Below, piece by piece: positions 8,206 through 16,727 of a DNA stretch of 55,506 nt; within the stretch, counting starts at the first letter, position 1; each line of letters starts with the position of its first letter. The position numbers and the translations under genes are program-made. A model generated the notes under the pieces. The model did no database searches. It had not been told where the DNA came from and saw only the letters and a program-made list of their open reading frames with translations. The DNA comes from Chitinophagaceae bacterium (GTDB lineage Bacteria; Bacteroidota; Bacteroidia; Chitinophagales; Chitinophagaceae): positions 1 through 55,506 of the forward strand of contig JADKJI010000030.1 in the NCBI GenBank assembly GCA_016721085.1. The letters are read 5' to 3'.

Positions 8206-11200
8206 TTATTTATTTTCAGTGCTGTTGCTTTCCATATCTTCTGCATCAACTTCCAAAAGTCCATGCTGATGATAATGGTCTTCGCATACCAATATCACTT
8301 CGAATCTTGGACGGGCTCTTTGGAAATTTCCAGGAGCGCCACCAGGACCACCACTTCTTTTTGCAGCCGCCATTTTCTGGATAAGCCTTGTTTTTTCAGC
8401 CTGTATCTGTTTGCGCATTTCAGCATCTTTTGTACGGTCGAAATAAACGATACCGTCTACAATCGTGTTCTCTGCTTTTGCATAAATGCTAAGTGGATTG
8501 TCACTCCATAATACCAGGTCGGCATCTTTACCTACTTTGATACTACCTACCTTATCATCAACATGCAACATTTTTGCAGGATTGATAGTTACCATCTTCA
8601 GGGCATCCTCTTCGCTCATACCGCCATATTTCACACTCTTACCAGCTTCCTGATTCAAGCGACGAGCCATTTCAGCATCATCTGAGTTAATAGCTACATT
8701 CAATCCAACTTTTTGCATGATAGCGGCATTACCTGGTATAGCATCCAAAACTTCCATCTTATAATTCCACCAATCGCTGAAGGTAGAGGCATTGGCACCA
8801 TGAGTTTTCATCTTATCCGCAACCTTATACCCTTCAAGAATATGTGTGAAAGTATTAACGGTAAATCCGAAACGATCTGCCACTTTTATAGCAGCATTGA
8901 TTTCACTTTGTACATAAGAGTGACAAGTGATGAATCTTTTCTTATTCATGATTTCAACCAAGGCTTCCAATTCCAGATCCCTGCGAACAGTATTCCATGG
9001 ATTAGGAGCCACTTGTCCTTTTTTCAGTTTTGCTGCATCTTCAGCTATCTTCTTGAGTGCATTCTGGTAATCGTTAGCTCTGGTAAATGCATCCACCATC
9101 ACTTGTTCAACACCCATCCTGGAATCAGGAAAACGGTTATTACCTTGAGAAGAAGATGAACGCTTTACATTCTCACCTAATGCGAACTTGATGAATGGAT
9201 CAGATCCTTTGAATTTCAGATCATCATCATTAGCACCCCAGCGCAATTTTATCAGCTGTGTTTGTCCACCGATTGTATTGGCAGATCCATGAAGAATATG
9301 CGAAGTGGTTACACCACCACTCAACTGACGATAGATATTGATATCATCCGGATTCAGGTTATCACCGATGCGAACTTCAGAAGTAACACTTTGTCCACCT
9401 TCATTGATAGAAGCAGCAGCAATATGTGAGTGTTCATCGATGATACCAGCAGTAAGATGTTTACCAGTTCCATCAATCACTCTTGCACTGGCATCGGAGA
9501 GGTTAGTACCGACTTGAACAATCTTACCTCCTTTAACTAATACGTCAGTTCCTTTCAGTACTCCATCTTTTTCACTTGTCCAAACAGTAGCATTCTTAAT
9601 AAGAATTGTTTCCTGTTTTGGCAAAGAATCCATTCCATAAGCAAGGAATGGATAGGTTACTTTTCCTAATTGCAATGGTGTACGTTGTTGACGAGAGCTA
9701 TCTTGATTAACAACAAGTCCCTTATCAAAACTGGCCATCCAGGTGAAATTGTTTCCAGCACCATCACGACCACTTCCACTCCAAGTAGCTCCGTTTGAAA
9801 CACCACTTAAGATAGTTTCTACGGCTCTTGGTCCGCGGCCTTCAGTATAACTCAGTTTCACCATCTTACCATCGAAGGAGTATTTTCCGGTGAGGGTATC
9901 TTTATCAATAAATGTAGCAACACCCCCATCTTTAAGAGTTAAGGAGTAATTCTTTGTTCCGGCTGCAGCTGTTGTAGTGAGTTTATATGTTCCTTTCACA
10001 TCAAACCAGCTTTCTTCTTTCACAGCATATTTATTTCCTTGTACCCAGTTGTTAAGGATAACTGTTTTTTCTGCGAAGATGGGACCAGATGTGATTACGA
10101 AATTGGCCAGTTTACCTGCTTCCAGACTTCCTACTTTATCATAAACACCCAATAAGGTTGCAGGATTCTTTGTTAAGGCTTCTAATGCTTTTGCCGGAGA
10201 AAGACCATATTCAATAGCTTTTCTAAGGTTAGCGGTAAACTCAGAAACGTTAGCGAGGTCTGAAGTAGTTAGACAGAAATTGATTCCTGCTTTTTCAAAA
10301 GCACCGGCATTTGTTGGTGCCAGTTCCCAATGCTTCATATCATCTAAGCCAACAAATCGCAGATCAGCCGGATCATCAACATCCATCGCTGCCGGGAAAT
10401 TGAGTGGTAATATATAAGAAGCTTTTGTGGATTGAATCTCTTTTATACGCTGATATTCGTTTTGTCCGGCTTTGATGATATACTGAACACCGAACTCATC
10501 TCCTATCCTGTCGGCTCTCAAATCGTTCCATTTATCACCAGCTTCAAATATCTGTGGCAGGTTTTGAATTTCATTCCAGCTTTTCAGAGTAAGATTCACT
10601 CCTTCTGCAGCAGGATTATTCTTATACCAGTTGGCATCGATATAAGTTTGGCGTAAGAGAGTAATTGAACCCATCATACTACTTGGATAGCTTTGGGTAG
10701 ATGTTCCTCTGTTCAAAGAATAATGAGCAGAAGCCTTATCCTTTACAATAACCATATTCTCTTTCTCATTAGCCAATGTTGCTACTACACCGGTTCCACG
10801 GGCAATACCGTCTTTCTGATGCGACAATACAGTACCGAAACCCAGGTCACGAAGTGATTTTGCTTTTGCATCATCTACAGTAAAAATTCGGGAAGCATCA
10901 ACGTCAGCGTGAATGGCCTGATTCCAGCCATACGCCCCTTTTTGGTTATTGGTCATTTGGGAAGGACCACCAAAATTAAATCCACCAGCAGCTCTTTGGG
11001 AAGCAGGCATACCATAATCGCTGTAGATATCAATGAAAGAAGGATAGATAAACTTACCCTTACAATCGATTACCACGGCATCTTTTGGAATAGCGACACC
11101 AGTACCGGCACCTACAATTTTACCATCTCTTATCACCAATGTTGCATTGGGAATTGTGGTCTGCGCATCTTTCACCAATATAGCGTTGGTGAAGGCGTAG

Positions 11201-11313
11201 CAACCTTCGCGATTGTCGGTCACTCCGTTTACTGGAAACGTGGACTGCGCCTGAACCAGGAATGTGCTCATAAAAAGCAACAGGGTCCCTGCCAGGATTT
11301 GAATTTTTCTCAT
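8206..11313 (-). CDS. Large two-module secreted amidohydrolase
   Basis: A 1035-residue protein with a signal peptide (MRKIQILAGTLLLFMSTFLV). Module 1 (about 30-440) has the amidohydrolase frame but lacks HxH: the site reads YPSFIDIYSDYG. A lipocalin-like beta insert follows (about 445-560, YSLTLKDGGVATFIDKDTL). Module 2 (about 570-1000) keeps the metal site: GIIDEHSHIAAAS near residue 627, ITCHSYVQSE, NTFTHILEG and AINSDDAEM. The protein probably hydrolyses a cyclic amide or a peptide-like substrate in the periplasm, with module 2 as the catalyst. It is the first gene of a two-gene operon and is divergent from deoC. Confidence 0.88.
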   Translation of the reverse strand: MRKIQILAGTLLLFMSTFLVQAQSTFPVNGVTDNREGCYAFTNAILVKDAQTTIPNATLVIRDGKIVGAGTGVAIPKDAVVIDCKGKFIYPSFIDIYSDYGMPASQRAAGGFNFGGPSQMTNNQKGAYGWNQAIHADVDASRIFTVDDAKAKSLRDLGFGTVLSHQKDGIARGTGVVATLANEKENMVIVKDKASAHYSLNRGTSTQSYPSSMMGSITLLRQTYIDANWYKNNPAAEGVNLTLKSWNEIQNLPQIFEAGDKWNDLRADRIGDEFGVQYIIKAGQNEYQRIKEIQSTKASYILPLNFPAAMDVDDPADLRFVGLDDMKHWELAPTNAGAFEKAGINFCLTTSDLANVSEFTANLRKAIEYGLSPAKALEALTKNPATLLGVYDKVGSLEAGKLANFVITSGPIFAEKTVILNNWVQGNKYAVKEESWFDVKGTYKLTTTAAAGTKNYSLTLKDGGVATFIDKDTLTGKYSFDGKMVKLSYTEGRGPRAVETILSGVSNGATWSGSGRDGAGNNFTWMASFDKGLVVNQDSSRQQRTPLQLGKVTYPFLAYGMDSLPKQETILIKNATVWTSEKDGVLKGTDVLVKGGKIVQVGTNLSDASARVIDGTGKHLTAGIIDEHSHIAAASINEGGQSVTSEVRIGDNLNPDDINIYRQLSGGVTTSHILHGSANTIGGQTQLIKLRWGANDDDLKFKGSDPFIKFALGENVKRSSSSQGNNRFPDSRMGVEQVMVDAFTRANDYQNALKKIAEDAAKLKKGQVAPNPWNTVRRDLELEALVEIMNKKRFITCHSYVQSEINAAIKVADRFGFTVNTFTHILEGYKVADKMKTHGANASTFSDWWNYKMEVLDAIPGNAAIMQKVGLNVAINSDDAEMARRLNQEAGKSVKYGGMSEEDALKMVTINPAKMLHVDDKVGSIKVGKDADLVLWSDNPLSIYAKAENTIVDGIVYFDRTKDAEMRKQIQAEKTRLIQKMAAAKRSGGPGGAPGNFQRARPRFEVILVCEDHYHQHGLLEVDAEDMESNSTENK

Positions 11314-11435
11314 AACTGTTTTGTCTTTGGTTGGAAAAAATAGAAGATACGATAATACTGAAAAAGACGCTACGGAACTAAAAAATTCTATAAGTGGTCA
11401 AGAGCCAATGTTTGTGTTTGGAATGGGTAAAACTT

Positions 11436-11443
11436 TACCTTTG
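11436..11443 (+). promoter_or_regulatory. Bacteroidota-type promoter core before deoC
   Basis: TACCTTTG fits the TAnnTTTG -7 consensus exactly, with a TTTG 21 bases upstream (11411-11414) as a possible -33 element. It lies 18 bases before the ATG at 11462 and inside the longer open frame that begins at 11321. This argues that the upstream part of that frame is not translated. Confidence 0.65.
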
Positions 11444-11461
11444 GCTAATACATGTTTGCCT

Positions 11462-12379
11462 ATGTGTGCACAACAATCTATCAGCATCCCCGACTTCCGC
11501 TATACTCCCTGTATTGACCAGGTAGGGGTGGAAGAAAGGGCCGCCCGATTTACCAAGCGAAGTATCAAGAAAGAGACCAAGCTTCAAGGCCTCAAACTGG
11601 CCCTCAGTATGATTGACCTTACAACGCTGGAAGGCAAGGATACTGCTGGAAAAGTGCAGCAACTCTGCTACAAAGCCATGCATCCACACGATGCCTTACC
11701 CGGACTGCCAACGGTTGCTGCCATATGTGTCTACCCTTCCATGGTGAAAATCGCTAAGAAAGCCCTCGAGGGTTCGAATATAAAAGTGGCTTCTGTTGCC
11801 ACCGCCTTCCCCAGTGGACAAGCCCCCCGTTCTGTAAAATTGCAGGATACCAAATTCGCCGTTCAGAACGGAGCCGATGAAGTGGATATGGTTATCAGTC
11901 GCGGTAAGTTTCTCGAAGGCGAATACAATTTTGTTTTTGATGAAATAGCCGCCATAAAAGAAGCCTGTGGCCCTGCCCGCCTCAAAGTGATATTGGAAAC
12001 AGGAGAACTGACCACTTACGATAAAGTGAGAAAGGCAAGTGATATCGCTTTATATGCCGGTGCCGATTTCATCAAGACTTCCACTGGTAAAATTCAACCT
12101 GCAGCCACCATGCCCGTAACTCTGGTAATGTTGGAAGCCATCCGTGACTATTATTATGAAACTGGTATCCAGGTAGGAATGAAACCTGCCGGTGGTATCT
12201 CCAAATCAAAACTCGCCCTTCATTACCTCGTAATGCTCAATGAAGTGCTTGGTGCTGACTGGATGAATAACCACTGGTTCCGCTTCGGCGCCAGCAGTCT
12301 CGCTAATGATGTGTTGATGCAGTTGGCGAAAGAGGAGACCGGGGTGTACCAATCAGGAGATTATTTTTCGAATGATTAA
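11462..12379 (+). CDS. deoC: Deoxyribose-phosphate aldolase
   Basis: DeoC splits 2-deoxyribose-5-phosphate into glyceraldehyde-3-phosphate and acetaldehyde. From the ATG at 11462 the protein has 305 residues. It is a TIM-barrel aldolase with AAICVYPSMV, ASVATAFPSGQ, NGADEVDMVIS, the Schiff-base lysine in DFIKTSTGK (about residue 205) and the second lysine in GMKPAGGI (about 241). An in-frame start at 11321 would add 47 unlikely residues that overlap the promoter. The aldehyde dehydrogenase genes downstream fit removal of the acetaldehyde product. Confidence 0.93.
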   Translation: MCAQQSISIPDFRYTPCIDQVGVEERAARFTKRSIKKETKLQGLKLALSMIDLTTLEGKDTAGKVQQLCYKAMHPHDALPGLPTVAAICVYPSMVKIAKKALEGSNIKVASVATAFPSGQAPRSVKLQDTKFAVQNGADEVDMVISRGKFLEGEYNFVFDEIAAIKEACGPARLKVILETGELTTYDKVRKASDIALYAGADFIKTSTGKIQPAATMPVTLVMLEAIRDYYYETGIQVGMKPAGGISKSKLALHYLVMLNEVLGADWMNNHWFRFGASSLANDVLMQLAKEETGVYQSGDYFSND

Positions 12380-12385
12380 ATATTT

Positions 12386-12505
12386 GTTCAAGAAGTTCCA
12401 TAGGTTCCATTTGTTCCATAGGGGCACCCCGATAAGTTTAGAGCCTTTATGTACCACTACAAGGTTGCCCTATGGAACAAATTGAACTTATGGAACCTAT
12501 TGAAC
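12386..12505. repeat. GTTCCATAGG-word inverted repeat between deoC and the dehydrogenase gene
   Basis: The left arm (12386-12428) and right arm (12463-12505) are 43 bases each and about 85 percent complementary. Both are built from the words GTTCCATAGG, GTTCAA and their complements. The loop is about 34 bases. It fills almost the whole 155-base spacer and would fold into a long hairpin in RNA between the two genes. Confidence 0.8.
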
Positions 12506-12534
12506 CAAACAACAATTGAAATAAATAACGCAAA

Positions 12535-14016
12535 ATGCAACTCCCAAAAAAGAAAACCCCGAAGGCTCTCAAATTCAACGCCACCTTCACCTACGCCCCT
12601 GCCCCAGAAAGCAAGAGCCATGTGAAATTGCAGGAGCAGTATGGCTTGTTTATAAATGGGAAATTTGAAAAGCCGAATTCGGGGAAGTATTTCGAGACCA
12701 TTAATCCGGCTACGGAAGAGAAACTGGCGATGGTGGCAGATGCTAATGCAAAAGATGTTGACAAGGCAGTGAAAGCAGCACGCACCGCTTATGATAAAGT
12801 TTGGAGTAAGATGCCCGGAAAAGAAAGGGCTAAATATATTTTCAGAATCAGCAGGATGCTGCAGGAAAAAGCAAGAGAACTTTCTGTTCTTGAAACCATG
12901 GATGGAGGAAAACCCATCCGCGAATCAAGGGATATAGATATTCCATTGGCAGCAAACCATTTCTTCTATTATGCAGGATGGGCCGATAAATTGGACTATG
13001 CTTTCCCCAATCAACAACCGAAATCATTAGGTGTTGCAGGACAAATCATTCCATGGAACTTTCCTTTATTGATGGCTGCCTGGAAAATTGCGCCAGCTTT
13101 AGCAACAGGAAACACGATTGTATTAAAACCTGCTGAAACGACTCCTCTTACTGCACTTAAACTAGCTGAGATCATTCAGGAAAGCGGTTTACCAGAAGGC
13201 GTAGTGAATATCATCACAGGCGCTGGTGCTACAGGTGCTGCTCTTGTACAACACCCCGGCATCGATAAGATCGCCTTCACAGGAAGTACTGATGTAGGAA
13301 AACTAATTCAACGCGCTACTGCAGGAACAAACAAAAGACTCACTCTTGAATTAGGAGGAAAAGCGGCAAACATCATATTTGAAGATGCTCCTCTCGACCA
13401 AGCTGTTGAAGGTATCATCAATGGCATCTTCTTCAACCAGGGACATGTATGTTGCGCCGGTTCCCGTCTCTTTGTTCAGGAATCAGTTTACCAAAAAGTG
13501 ATTCGCAAACTAAAAGACCGTATTGAAACTTTGATAGTTGGCGATCCATTAGATAAGAACACCGATATCGGAGCTATCAATTCCAAACAACAATTGGATA
13601 CCATAAAAAAATATATCAGCATCGGCATTAAAGAAGGTGGTGAAATCCATGAAAGCTCTTGTGCTATTCCTAAGAAGGGTTTCTACTGTCGTCCTACTCT
13701 TTTCACCAATGTATCTCAAAGTCATCGCATAGCCCGCGAAGAGATATTCGGACCCGTACTAGCGATCCAAACCTTCCGTACAGATGATGAAGTGATCGAA
13801 AAAGCAAACAACACAGCCTACGGACTAAGTGCCGGTGTATGGACCGACAAAGGTTCCAAGATATTCAACATGACCAGCAAACTAAGAGCCGGTGTTATCT
13901 GGGCCAACACATTCAACAAATTCGATCCCACATCACCGTTTGGTGGGTATAAGGAGAGTGGGTTTGGGAGAGAGGGGGGAGTGCAGGGGCTGTCTGCTTA
14001 TTTGAAGAGCTTTTAG
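12535..14016 (+). CDS. Aldehyde dehydrogenase, full-length catalytic domain (ALDH16-like first half)
   Basis: An NAD(P)-dependent aldehyde dehydrogenase of 493 residues. The motifs are in the expected order: IIPWNFPLLMAAWKIAPALA, VLKPAETTPL, FTGSTDVGK, the general base in LELGGKAA (Glu about 272), the nucleophile in NQGHVCCAGSR (Cys about 306), EEIFGPVLA and a C-terminal FGGYKESGFGREGG. It lies directly after deoC, so acetaldehyde is a reasonable substrate (inference). A second, half-length dehydrogenase follows after an inserted four-helix-bundle gene. Together the two resemble a bacterial ALDH16 cut in two. Confidence 0.9.
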   Translation: MQLPKKKTPKALKFNATFTYAPAPESKSHVKLQEQYGLFINGKFEKPNSGKYFETINPATEEKLAMVADANAKDVDKAVKAARTAYDKVWSKMPGKERAKYIFRISRMLQEKARELSVLETMDGGKPIRESRDIDIPLAANHFFYYAGWADKLDYAFPNQQPKSLGVAGQIIPWNFPLLMAAWKIAPALATGNTIVLKPAETTPLTALKLAEIIQESGLPEGVVNIITGAGATGAALVQHPGIDKIAFTGSTDVGKLIQRATAGTNKRLTLELGGKAANIIFEDAPLDQAVEGIINGIFFNQGHVCCAGSRLFVQESVYQKVIRKLKDRIETLIVGDPLDKNTDIGAINSKQQLDTIKKYISIGIKEGGEIHESSCAIPKKGFYCRPTLFTNVSQSHRIAREEIFGPVLAIQTFRTDDEVIEKANNTAYGLSAGVWTDKGSKIFNMTSKLRAGVIWANTFNKFDPTSPFGGYKESGFGREGGVQGLSAYLKSF

Positions 14017-14018
14017 TA

Positions 14019-14050
14019 GTTCAAAAGGTTCAATTAGTTCAATAGGTTCC
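14019..14050 (+). repeat. Left inverted repeat flanking the four-helix-bundle gene
   Basis: A 32-base segment built from GTTCAA and GGTTC words, starting two bases after the dehydrogenase stop codon. Its reverse complement matches 14568-14599 at 27 of 32 positions. The two arms enclose the gene at 14164-14562. Confidence 0.75.
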
Positions 14051-14163
14051 AGAGGAGGGGCGAGAGTGGGTTTTTTGTTAAGTACAATGAATATTGGAGT
14101 TGTGGGTTTAGTAAAGTGTGTTTTCTTGAAAAAAGAAACCTTTGAATATTAAAGGTTCGAATT

Positions 14164-14562
14164 ATGGCGACAATTGTGAGGTTTGAAGAAATACTGTCAT
14201 GGAAGGAAGCAAGGGAATTAAATAAGAAAATCGGGAAACTTATAGATGATGGAAGATTGAAAAACAGTTATAAGCTTATAAGTCAGATAGAACGATCGGC
14301 GGGATCGATAATGGATAATATAGCAGAAGGCTTTGAGAGAGATGGCAATCGGGAATTTTTACAATTCCTTTATATAGCAAAAGGCTCATGTGGGGAATTA
14401 CGATCGCAATTGTATAGATGTCTTGACAGGAATTATATTAACAATGAAGAATTCAATGACCTATTTTATCATGCAGCACGAATCAGTTCTTTAATAAAAT
14501 TATTAATCAACTATCTATCCAAATCCGAAGACAAAGGCCCCAAGTACAAAGACAGGACCTAA
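14164..14562 (+). CDS. Four-helix-bundle protein of the 23S rRNA intervening-sequence (S23) family
   Basis: A 132-residue, mostly helical protein with the family pattern: SWKEARELNKKIGKLID, LISQIERSAGSIMDNIAEG, then EFLQFLYIAKGSCGELRSQL and a last helix ISSLIKLLINYLSKSE. Relatives are encoded inside intervening sequences of 23S rRNA genes, and the Avd proteins of diversity-generating retroelements share the fold. No rRNA or reverse transcriptase is present here. It sits between the two dehydrogenase genes, bracketed by 32-base inverted repeats. The function is unknown. The start ATG follows a long untranslated stretch (14017-14163). Confidence 0.88.
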   Translation: MATIVRFEEILSWKEARELNKKIGKLIDDGRLKNSYKLISQIERSAGSIMDNIAEGFERDGNREFLQFLYIAKGSCGELRSQLYRCLDRNYINNEEFNDLFYHAARISSLIKLLINYLSKSEDKGPKYKDRT

Positions 14563-14567
14563 CTTAT

Positions 14568-14599
14568 GGAACCTATGGAACTGATGGAACTTATTGAAC
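14568..14599 (+). repeat. Right inverted repeat flanking the four-helix-bundle gene
   Basis: Words GGAACCTATGG and GGAACTTATTGAAC, complementary to 14019-14050 with five mismatches. It ends ten bases before the ATG of the half-length dehydrogenase. Confidence 0.75.
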
Positions 14600-14608
14600 C
14601 AATTAACA

Positions 14609-15508
14609 ATGAAAGCAACAACCCCAAACAGACTGACAGTCCTTAAGACGTACAAACTTTTTATTGCTGGCGCCTTCCCACGAACCGAATCAGGACGCTA
14701 TTATATTGCCACCAACAAGAAAGGCGAACAACTGGCGAATATGTGCCAGGGATCTAAAAAAGATTTCAGGGATGCTGTGGTGGCAGCAAGAGGAGCTTTT
14801 AAGGGATGGGCAGGAAGAGCAGCATTTAACAGAGGACAAATTCTATATAGAATTGCAGAAATGCTGGAAGGAAGAAGAGCACAGTTTATTGAAGAATTGA
14901 TGCAGCAGGATGCTACTAGGGCTGAGGCACAGCGTGAAGTGGATTTGTCGATCGATAGATTGGTGTATTATGCTGGCTGGTGTGATAAATTCCAACAGAT
15001 ATTCAGTTCTGTAAATCCAGTGGCTTCTGCACACTTTAACTTTTCAGTTCCTGAACCGATGGGTGTAGTGGCAGCAATAGTACCTCAGAATGATAGTTTG
15101 CTGGGATTAGTTTCCGTAATGGCACCCGTAATTGCAGGTGGTAATACTTGTATACTTTTAGGCTCAGAATCAAAACCACTTTGCTCAATAACATTTGCCG
15201 AAGTGATCAATAGCTCAGATGTTCCGGGTGGTGTTGTGAATATACTTACGGGTAAACCTTCTGAACTAGCCAGCATCTTTGCCAACCATATGGATGTAAA
15301 TGCCGTCATCTATTGTGAGAATGACACGAAAACACAGGCAAGCATAAAAGAACAGGCGGCAGAGAATGTTAAAAGAGTGCATTTTTATGCGGGCAAGAAC
15401 TGGTATAAGGAAGATGGACAATCACCTTATTTCATCATGGATACGCAGGAAATAAAGACAACCTGGCACCCAATTGAGAATATTGGCGGCGGGGGAAGTA
15501 AATATTAA
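14609..15508 (+). CDS. Half-length aldehyde dehydrogenase-like protein without catalytic residues
   Basis: A 299-residue protein from the ATG at 14609. It follows the N-terminal, cofactor-binding half of the ALDH fold (YKLFIAGAFPRTESGRYY, VAARGAFKGWAGR, YYAGWCDKFQQIF, GVVNILTGKPSEL), but every functional motif is altered: PWNFP is PQNDS, LKPSE is LGSES, FTGS is IYCE and ELGGK is FYAGK. It ends in GGGGSKY before the catalytic cysteine would appear, with no trace of the missing part downstream. The frame is clean, so I read it as a maintained structural partner of the enzyme at 12535, as in two-domain ALDH16 proteins. Simple decay is less likely. Confidence 0.8.
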   Translation: MKATTPNRLTVLKTYKLFIAGAFPRTESGRYYIATNKKGEQLANMCQGSKKDFRDAVVAARGAFKGWAGRAAFNRGQILYRIAEMLEGRRAQFIEELMQQDATRAEAQREVDLSIDRLVYYAGWCDKFQQIFSSVNPVASAHFNFSVPEPMGVVAAIVPQNDSLLGLVSVMAPVIAGGNTCILLGSESKPLCSITFAEVINSSDVPGGVVNILTGKPSELASIFANHMDVNAVIYCENDTKTQASIKEQAAENVKRVHFYAGKNWYKEDGQSPYFIMDTQEIKTTWHPIENIGGGGSKY

Positions 15509-15573
15509 GTTTTTTAATAAGATAGCATTCGGGTTCGGAACGGAATTTGCTTCTATCAATTCAAATTGTTGTT

Positions 15574-15999
15574 ATGAAACTGACTCTAGTATTTTGTTTT
15601 TGTCTGCTGGCAGGTAAACTGCTGGCCCAGGACGATAAAGGAGTCATTGTACATAAAGACTCCCGTGCCGACCTATTAGTAAAAAAGCAAATAGAGATCA
15701 ACGAATTAAACACCCGTGATGCCCGCCGCTATGAACAGGGCTATCGTATCCTAATCATCAGCAGTAACGATCGTAATCAGGCTAATGAAGCAAAAACAAA
15801 GGTCTACAAGAATTTCCCCGAACTGAAAGCCTATCTCAGCTACCAGGCTCCTTACTATAAATTGAAAGTCGGCAATTTCGCCAACACCAAAGATGCTGAA
15901 GTCTATCTCAAGAAAATCCAGCTCTATTTCCCCGCCACGGTCTACATTATTCGCGATATGATTGAGGTGAATCCGGACAAATCTGCGGAGTTGAATTAA
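15574..15999 (+). CDS. Secreted SPOR-domain protein
   Basis: A 141-residue protein from the ATG at 15574. The signal peptide is MKLTLVFCFCLLAGKLLA. The C-terminal half matches the SPOR fold: GYRILIISSNDRNQANEAKT, KVYKNFPELKAYLSYQAPYY, KLKVGNFANTKDAEVYLKKI. SPOR domains bind denuded peptidoglycan glycan strands, often at division sites. It follows the dehydrogenase gene by 65 bases but has no clear link to it. Confidence 0.85.
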   Translation: MKLTLVFCFCLLAGKLLAQDDKGVIVHKDSRADLLVKKQIEINELNTRDARRYEQGYRILIISSNDRNQANEAKTKVYKNFPELKAYLSYQAPYYKLKVGNFANTKDAEVYLKKIQLYFPATVYIIRDMIEVNPDKSAELN

Positions 16000-16090
16000 G
16001 GGAGTTGCGGGTTACAGGTTGATTCGGCTACTTCATCTTTTACATCTTTTCAACTATTGAATTAATAGAACTTCATGAGCACTAAATCAA

Positions 16091-16635
16091 GGTGCGTGAA
16101 GACACGCACCCTAGCGAGGGTGAACCCTCAGGAACCTTCAGCAGTGATATTGCACCAATAGCAAATCTTATTTGCTTCGGAATGATTGCATCTATTTCCT
16201 GATTCGGAGACCCATACTCGCTAAGGTGCGTGTCTTCACGCACCTAAACAGAGTGCCCACTCTGGAAACTTTTGAACATTTCGTTAGAACCAATAAAACC
16301 TTCAACCCCGTATTAAGAGGTGCGTGGAGACACGCACCTCAGCACCGGTGGGGGCTCTGGAACTTTGGGACCGGCAGGGAATTACCGCAAACCTTGAAAT
16401 TTAGGAATGATAATATTATTATCCCAAGTGGAGACCATACTTCGCTAAGGTGCGTGTCTTCACGCACCTCAACAAGTCCTCATTGAACCTATTGAACTTT
16501 TAAACTCTTATAAGGTGGTGGAGACCACCTGAACCTTGGAACTTTAGGATGATATTACCCCTCAAAAAACCTCGGAACCATGAACTTTTTAAATTTCCTG
16601 AACCTTCAATAAGAGGTGCGTGGAGACACGCACCT
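16091..16635. repeat. Array of five GGTGCGTG palindromes in a 730-base gene-free spacer
   Basis: Palindromes lie at 16091-16110, 16224-16245, 16318-16339, 16448-16469 and 16614-16635. Each has the stem GGTGCGTG/CACGCACC and a centre of AAGA, TCTT or GAGA. The second and fourth share flanks (CTAAGGTGCGTGTC), and the third and fifth share AAGAGGTGCGTGGAGACACG, so the array looks like two copies of a roughly 220-base unit. A related palindrome, GGTGGTGGAGACCACC, lies at 16513-16528. GAACCT and GAACTT words fill the gaps. I see no protein gene in 16000-16732. Confidence 0.9.
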
Positions 16636-16727
16636 CAGCGGGGTGCATCCTCTGGAACCTTTTGAACCTATTGAACTTCTTGAACTTTCCTTTGGAACCT
16701 CTTGAACCTTTTGAACCTCCTATACCT

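Noticed and set aside
8713..9159. A 148-residue frame antisense to the large amidohydrolase
   Set aside because: Same shadow effect; rich in His, Ser and Phe without domain pattern.
11321..11461. Upstream start for deoC
   Set aside because: The extra 47 residues are not DeoC-like and the stretch holds an exact promoter core at 11436-11443.
14164..14562. Diversity-generating retroelement (Avd-like protein)
   Set aside because: The protein shares the Avd fold, but there is no reverse transcriptase and no template/variable repeat pair nearby.
14609..15508. Half-length dehydrogenase as a simple truncated pseudogene
   Set aside because: The frame is clean, the end is a natural Gly-rich tail, the motifs are changed throughout, and no remains of the missing half lie downstream.
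16172..16486. A 104-residue open frame across the palindrome array
   Set aside because: It runs through the repeats, has no protein-like pattern, and its content is explained by the repeat units.
16091..16635. Possible CRISPR array
   Set aside because: The repeats are palindromic, spaced irregularly (94-166 bases), the intervening sequences are shared between copies, and no cas gene is near.
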